Shown here piece after piece: positions 59,899-64,000 of a stretch of 64,000 nt of DNA. A model generated the notes under the pieces. That model was not told the origin of the DNA. It saw only the letters and a program-made list of their open reading frames with translations, and did not search any database. Location: the NCBI RefSeq assembly GCF_000685035.1, contig NZ_BAYB01000019.1:1-64000 (forward strand), written 5' to 3'. A program made the position numbers and the translations under genes. The stretch is from Paraburkholderia ferrariae NBRC 106233 (lineage in GTDB: Bacteria; Pseudomonadota; Gammaproteobacteria; Burkholderiales; Burkholderiaceae). The stretch's first letter is position 1, and every line of letters begins with the position of its first letter.

Positions 59899-61476
59899 TC
59901 AGGTGCGCTGGAACATCTTCAACATGCGCTGGGTCACGAGAAAACCACCCGTGATGTTGATCGTCGCGACCACGAGCGCGATGCCGGACAGCACGCTCAC
60001 GATCGTTCCCGGGCTGCCGGGATGCAGCAGCGCACCCACGACGATGATTCCGCTGATCGCATTGGTCACGCTCATGAGCGGCGTATGCAGGGCTGGCGTG
60101 ACGTTCCAGACCACCTGGTAGCCGACGAACACCGCCAGCACGAACACCGTGAAGTGCGCAACGAACGCGGGCGGCGCAACGGCACCCAAGGCAAGCAGCA
60201 ACAGCGCGGCAGCCACGAGCGCTGCCAAAGGCCAGAAGCTCCGGCCACGCGCGGCGTCTGCACCATCCGCATCACTCGTCCCGCCATGGCCGCTTGCCGC
60301 TGCCGCCTTGTGCAGCACCGCAGCCGGTGCCACAGAGGGCGAAGGAGTCACCGCGGGCGGCGGCCAGCACACGCTGCCGCGCTGCATGACCGTGGTGCCA
60401 CGCTGCACGACGTCGTCCATATCGATCTGCAACTCGCCATCCTTCGCGGGCGTGAGGTCCGTGAGCAGATGGCGCAGATTCGTGGCGTAGAGCTGGCTAG
60501 ACTGGTTCGCCATGCGGCTGGGCAGATCGGTATAGCCGATCACGGTCACGCCGTTCGCATCGACAACCTCGCCGGGGCGGGTGAGCGCGCAGTTGCCGCC
60601 CTGTTCCGCGGCCATGTCCACGATCACGCTGCCGGCACGCATGCAGGCGGCGGTTTCGGCGCTGATGAGGCGGGGTGCGGGCTTGCCTGGAATCAGCGCC
60701 GTAGTGATGATGATGTCCACCTCGCGCGCCTGCGCTTCGAAGAGTGCCATTTCGGCCTCGATGAACTTCGCGCTCATCTCTTTCGCGTAGCCGCCCGAAC
60801 CGCCGCCCTCCTCCTCGATATCGACGCTCAGAAACTCTGCGCCCATGCTCTCCACCTGCTGCCCCACTTCGGGCCGCGTATCGAATGCGCGCACGATCGC
60901 CCCGAGGCCGCGGGCCGCGCCGATCGCGGCGAGCCCCGCCACGCCGGCGCCGATCACGAGCACCTTCGCCGGCGGCATCTTGCCCGCCGCCGTGATCTGG
61001 CCGGTGAACACGCGGCCGAAGTGCTGCGCCGCCTCGATCACCGCGCGATAGCCGGCCATGTTCGCCATCGAGCTCAGTGCGTCGAGCTTTTGCGCGCGCG
61101 AGATGCGCGGCACGCAATCCATGGCGAGCACCGTGGCGCTGCGCGCAGCGAGCGCATCGAGCAGCGCTGCGTTCTGTGCGGGCCAGATAAAACCGGCGAG
61201 CGTCGCGCCGGGTTTGAGCCAGTGCGCCTCTTCGATGGTCGGCGGGCGCACCTTGATCACGAGATCCGCCGTGCTCCAGAGCGTCAGCGGATCGTCCACG
61301 ATCCATGCGCCGGCGCTCCGGTACGCTTCGTCGCCGAACGACGCGCGTACGCCGGCGCCCGCTTCCACGTTGACGGTATAACCAAGTTTGATTAGTTGTG
61401 CGATGCTTTCAGGTGTCGCTGCCACACGGCGCTCGCCTGCCTGTGTTTCGCGAGGAACGGCAAGAGTCATCGCCAT
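59899..61476 (-). CDS. pntA: NAD(P) transhydrogenase subunit alpha
   Basis: A 525-aa subunit with the NAD(H)-binding domain I (residues 1-375, PRETQAGERRVAATPESI, LVIGAGVAGLAAIGAARGLGAIVRAFDTR) and a C-terminal membrane segment of four helices. In it, a linker of about 60 residues rich in Pro/Ala/Ser replaces the shorter one of E. coli PntA (510 aa). GAGG precedes the ATG at 61476. It is expressed in the oxalate operon ahead of pntB. Confidence 0.97.
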   Translation of the reverse strand: MAMTLAVPRETQAGERRVAATPESIAQLIKLGYTVNVEAGAGVRASFGDEAYRSAGAWIVDDPLTLWSTADLVIKVRPPTIEEAHWLKPGATLAGFIWPAQNAALLDALAARSATVLAMDCVPRISRAQKLDALSSMANMAGYRAVIEAAQHFGRVFTGQITAAGKMPPAKVLVIGAGVAGLAAIGAARGLGAIVRAFDTRPEVGQQVESMGAEFLSVDIEEEGGGSGGYAKEMSAKFIEAEMALFEAQAREVDIIITTALIPGKPAPRLISAETAACMRAGSVIVDMAAEQGGNCALTRPGEVVDANGVTVIGYTDLPSRMANQSSQLYATNLRHLLTDLTPAKDGELQIDMDDVVQRGTTVMQRGSVCWPPPAVTPSPSVAPAAVLHKAAAASGHGGTSDADGADAARGRSFWPLAALVAAALLLLALGAVAPPAFVAHFTVFVLAVFVGYQVVWNVTPALHTPLMSVTNAISGIIVVGALLHPGSPGTIVSVLSGIALVVATINITGGFLVTQRMLKMFQRT

Positions 61477-61658
61477 GAGGCACCTCGCCAGACGAACGAG
61501 GTGATGACGAAGGTAGAATCAATCGACGGCGCGCCAAGCCACCTGGCGCGCCGCATGCGTAGCCACAACTTCATGAAACGTCTCCTGCTCGATGGGGGAA
61601 TTCCGTGTGCCGCGGTCTCTTGCCGGGCATCGTGCCGCGCCGTCTGGCGGGCGGCCGC

Positions 61659-61904
61659 TCAGGGTTGCGGATTGCCCGGCTTGAGAAACGCGAGCGCTAC
61701 CGCGCGAGCGCCTGCCAGCGCAGCAGCCTCGCTCGCATAAACGGTTTCGTCGGCCAGGTGCTGCCACGCAAAACCGGCCTCTTCGGCACCGCGCGTATCC
61801 TCGGCAAGTTCGTGAATGGCGGCAAATGCAGCCCAGCCGCCGTTATGTATCAACTGACGGGCCGAGAGTTCGACCTCGTAATGTCCGAGCGTTTCGGTAT
61901 GCAT
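61659..61904 (-). CDS. Hypothetical 81-aa protein in oxalate operon
   Basis: An 81-aa protein of unknown function, with HYEVELSARQLIHNGGWAAFAAIHEL near the start and an alanine-rich helix (ASEAAALAGARAVALAFL) near the end. There is no cysteine or membrane segment. AAGGAA precedes the ATG at 61904. It sits 19 bases after the PAS gene and 182 bases before pntA. Confidence 0.65.
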   Translation of the reverse strand: MHTETLGHYEVELSARQLIHNGGWAAFAAIHELAEDTRGAEEAGFAWQHLADETVYASEAAALAGARAVALAFLKPGNPQP

Positions 61905-61923
61905 GACCCGTTCCTTCGAGGCG

Positions 61924-62358
61924 TCAGGACTGCTGCGCCTGCGCTTCCAGTTCCGCGAGGCGCTTGCGCAGCCCGCGCTCCTCCTGAAAGCGCGCCGTCT
62001 CGTCGCGAATGACGGCCACGATGCCCGTCAACGCGCCTTCGGGCGAGTGCAGCAACGCCACCGTAAAGGCGATCGAAAGCGAGCGGCCGGCCTTGTCCAC
62101 CGCAGGCACGCGCAGCACGTCGTTGCCGTAGCGCGTTTCGCCGCTGGCCATGGTCTTGTGATAGCCCTCCCAGTGACGGCCGCGCAGGCGCTCCGGAATG
62201 ATGAGGTCGAGCGTCCGGCCCATCGCCTCGCCCTCGGTATAGCCGAACATGCGGGTCGCGGCGGGATTCCAGAACGTGATGTCGCCTGCGGCATCGGAAA
62301 TGACGATGGCATCGCCTATCACGTTGGCAAGCTGCGCAAAATCGATGGCGGTTGTCAT
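61924..62358 (-). CDS. PAS domain protein
   Basis: A 144-aa single PAS domain (residues 8-125) with AIVISDAAGDITFWNPAATRMFGYTEGEAMGRTLDLIIPERLRG and a PAC-like end (GALTGIVAVIRDETARF), then a short coiled-coil tail. No kinase or output domain is attached, so it may sense ligand or redox state and bind a partner, perhaps for oxalate-operon proteins. An in-frame ATG at 62397 would add 13 residues. Confidence 0.85.
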   Translation of the reverse strand: MTTAIDFAQLANVIGDAIVISDAAGDITFWNPAATRMFGYTEGEAMGRTLDLIIPERLRGRHWEGYHKTMASGETRYGNDVLRVPAVDKAGRSLSIAFTVALLHSPEGALTGIVAVIRDETARFQEERGLRKRLAELEAQAQQS

Positions 62359-62480
62359 GGCAATGGTTCTATCGTTGAGCAGCGAATAAACAGCCATTGA
62401 GCGGCGGTCAAGGCAAGCCGCCGGTTAGCCGGTCGGCGCCGCCCTCAACGGGAGGGCGGCGCATGCCGTGGCAGTTGTCG

Positions 62481-63731
62481 TCAGACCGCGCGAACTTCGT
62501 GCAGCGCGGCGATCTGTTGTGCCGTGTAGCCGAGATCCGCCAGCACTTCGTCGGTGTGCTCACCCAGGAGCGGCGAGCCCTTGACCTCCGGCTTGAGCTC
62601 GGAAAATTTAATCGGACTGCCAACGGTCAGATAGCTGCCGCGCTCCTTATGCGGCACTTCCACGACCGTTCCGCTCGCGCGCAGCGACGGGTCGTTCGCG
62701 ATCTCCTTCATGCTCAGCACCGGCGCGCACGGAATGTCGAACTTGCGCAGAATGTCGATCGCCTCGAATTTCGTCTTGTCGGCAAGCCACGCTTCGATCG
62801 TGTTGAAGATCTCGAAGATATGCGGCTGGCGTGCCTGGGCCGTCTTGTAGTCGGGGTCGTCGATCCACTCCGGCTTGCCGAGCGCGCGGCAGATCGGCTC
62901 CCACGCATGGCCCTGGATCGTGAAGTAGATGTACGCGTTCGGATCGGTTTCCCAGCCCTTGCACTTGAGCACCCAGCCCGGCTGTCCGCCGCCGCCCGCA
63001 TTGCCGCCGCGCGGCACCACGTCGCTGAAGCTGCCGTGCGGATACTGCGGATACTCTTCCAGATAGCCCACGCGGTCGAGACGCTGCTGGTCGCGCAGCT
63101 TCACGCGGCACAGGTTGAGCACGCTGTCCTGCATCGAGACGGCCACCTTCTGCCCCTTGCCCGTCTTGTCGCGGCCGATCAGCGCCGTGAGAATGCCGAT
63201 GGCAAGGTGCATGCCGGTGTTGCTGTCGCCAAGCGCAGCCGCGCTCACGGTCGGCGGGCCGTCCCAGAAGCCGGTGGTCGAAGCGGCACCGCCCGCGCAT
63301 TGCGCCACGTTCTCGTAGACCTTGAGGTCATCGTAATGATGGCCTTCGCTGAAGCCCTTCACCGAAGCGACGATCATCTTCGGATTGAGCTCCTTGATGC
63401 GCTCCCACGTGAAGCCCATGCGATCGAGCGCGCCGGGCCCGAAGTTCTCCACGAGCACGTCCGACTCGCGAATCAGCTTCTCGAGCACCTCCTTGCCTTC
63501 CGGCTTCTTGGTGTCGAGTGTAAGCGAGCGCTTGTTGCTGTTGAGCATGGTGAAGTACAGCGCATCGACATCGGGAATGTCGCGCAACTGCGCGCGTGTG
63601 ACGTCGCCCGCGCCCGGACGCTCCACCTTGATCACGTCCGCACCGAACCACGCGAGCAACTGCGTGCAGGCAGGGCCGGCCTGCACGTGCGTGAAGTCGA
63701 TGATCTTGATGCCGTCGAGGGGTTTGCTCAT
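62481..63731 (-). CDS. frc: Formyl-CoA:oxalate CoA-transferase
   Basis: A 416-aa class III CoA-transferase that moves CoA from formyl-CoA to oxalate. The catalytic aspartate lies in ALGDSNTGMH near residue 169, and the glycine loop GGNAGGGGQPGW near 255-265 closes over it; KVERPGAGD and ENFGPGALDRMG bind CoA. Length equals that of E. coli YfdW/Frc. It lies 60 bases after oxc, the usual pair for oxalate breakdown. Confidence 0.96.
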   Translation of the reverse strand: MSKPLDGIKIIDFTHVQAGPACTQLLAWFGADVIKVERPGAGDVTRAQLRDIPDVDALYFTMLNSNKRSLTLDTKKPEGKEVLEKLIRESDVLVENFGPGALDRMGFTWERIKELNPKMIVASVKGFSEGHHYDDLKVYENVAQCAGGAASTTGFWDGPPTVSAAALGDSNTGMHLAIGILTALIGRDKTGKGQKVAVSMQDSVLNLCRVKLRDQQRLDRVGYLEEYPQYPHGSFSDVVPRGGNAGGGGQPGWVLKCKGWETDPNAYIYFTIQGHAWEPICRALGKPEWIDDPDYKTAQARQPHIFEIFNTIEAWLADKTKFEAIDILRKFDIPCAPVLSMKEIANDPSLRASGTVVEVPHKERGSYLTVGSPIKFSELKPEVKGSPLLGEHTDEVLADLGYTAQQIAALHEVRAV

Positions 63732-63791
63732 TACCGTATCTCCTGATACCTGGACTGATGCGTCCTTGTCGATTGGATTGCTGGACCGAAC

Positions 63792-64000
63792 TTATTTCTT
63801 CATGGCCGCGCTTTGCGGATTCAGATTCGTGAGGCGCCCGCTCTCCGTGCCGGCGGCTTCGTCGATGACGGCATTGATGAGCGTGGGCTTGCCCGACGCA
63901 ATGGCTTCGAGCAGCGCCGCAGTGAGTTCCTCGGGCGTGGTGGCGTGGTGACCGACACCGCCGAACGCCTCCATCATCCGGTCGTAGCGCGCGTTCTTCA
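63792..64000 (-). CDS. oxc: Oxalyl-CoA decarboxylase, C-terminal part (cut by window edge)
   Basis: The last 68 codons of a thiamine-diphosphate enzyme: MMEAFGGVGHHATTPEELTAALLEAI, SGKPTLINAVIDEAAGTESG and the C-terminal NLNPQSAAMKK. This end is typical of oxalyl-CoA decarboxylase, which turns oxalyl-CoA into formyl-CoA and CO2. The remainder lies outside the window. Together with frc it cycles CoA for oxalate catabolism. Confidence 0.88.
   Translation of the reverse strand, partial: KNARYDRMMEAFGGVGHHATTPEELTAALLEAIASGKPTLINAVIDEAAGTESGRLTNLNPQSAAMKK

Overview
The window is high-GC betaproteobacterial chromosome, most likely Burkholderiaceae (Paraburkholderia, Caballeronia or Burkholderia). 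This rests on recognisable protein styles (DUF3331, a Burkholderia-type Crp/Fnr regulator, rpiA-amidase-rlmB-rnr order, an oxalate frc/oxc cluster), not on a database search.

Layout. 1-7.2 kb is core chromosome: a Crp/Fnr regulator, rpiA, an amidase lipoprotein, rlmB, rnr and a tRNA-Leu(CAG). About 7.2-51.3 kb is an accessory island lying between two identical tRNA-Leu(CAG) genes, with a degenerate copy of the tRNA 3' end plus its terminator at the right end. 51.5-56.6 kb is a four-gene efflux system (ytcA-hlyD-FUSC-nodT) whose outer-membrane gene carries an in-frame amber codon. 57-64 kb is an oxalate-utilisation operon (oxc, frc, PAS protein, pntAB, oxlT-like transporter) cut by the window edge.

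The island is the notable part. Fourteen copies of one structured RNA element occur within 35 kb (15.1-50.3 kb). Each starts GGAGATGGYATNCNYCC and ends GCTRATGATGCCTRC or a close variant, which is the consensus I know for the crcB-motif fluoride riboswitch. They stand ahead of nearly every operon in the island. Eleven sit just downstream of a sigma70-like promoter with a TTGC-type -35 box. Three (before zapE, before cfa, and before a small 2-TM gene) lie inside operons without an obvious promoter.

The genes fit one fluoride-tolerance programme. Export: a Fluc/CrcB channel and two DUF190 proteins. Replacement of fluoride-sensitive enzymes: two enolases and two family I pyrophosphatases, a soluble P-type-ATPase-like HAD phosphatase and a phosphoglycerate-mutase-like phosphatase. 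Energy and ion balance: a six-gene Hyf/Ehr complex whose large subunit has lost the NiFe-binding cysteines, a cytochrome bo3 oxidase, and a citrate synthase. Membrane: a cyclopropane fatty acid synthase, two dynamin-like GTPases with Cys/His-rich partner proteins, and a reductase-patatin fusion. Nucleic acids: two tandem MutS-like ATPases. Several families (DUF211, DUF3331, a 2-TM pair, a 111-aa protein) have no clear role. I see no integrase or transposase, so the island looks fixed, although recombination between the flanking tRNA genes could excise it.
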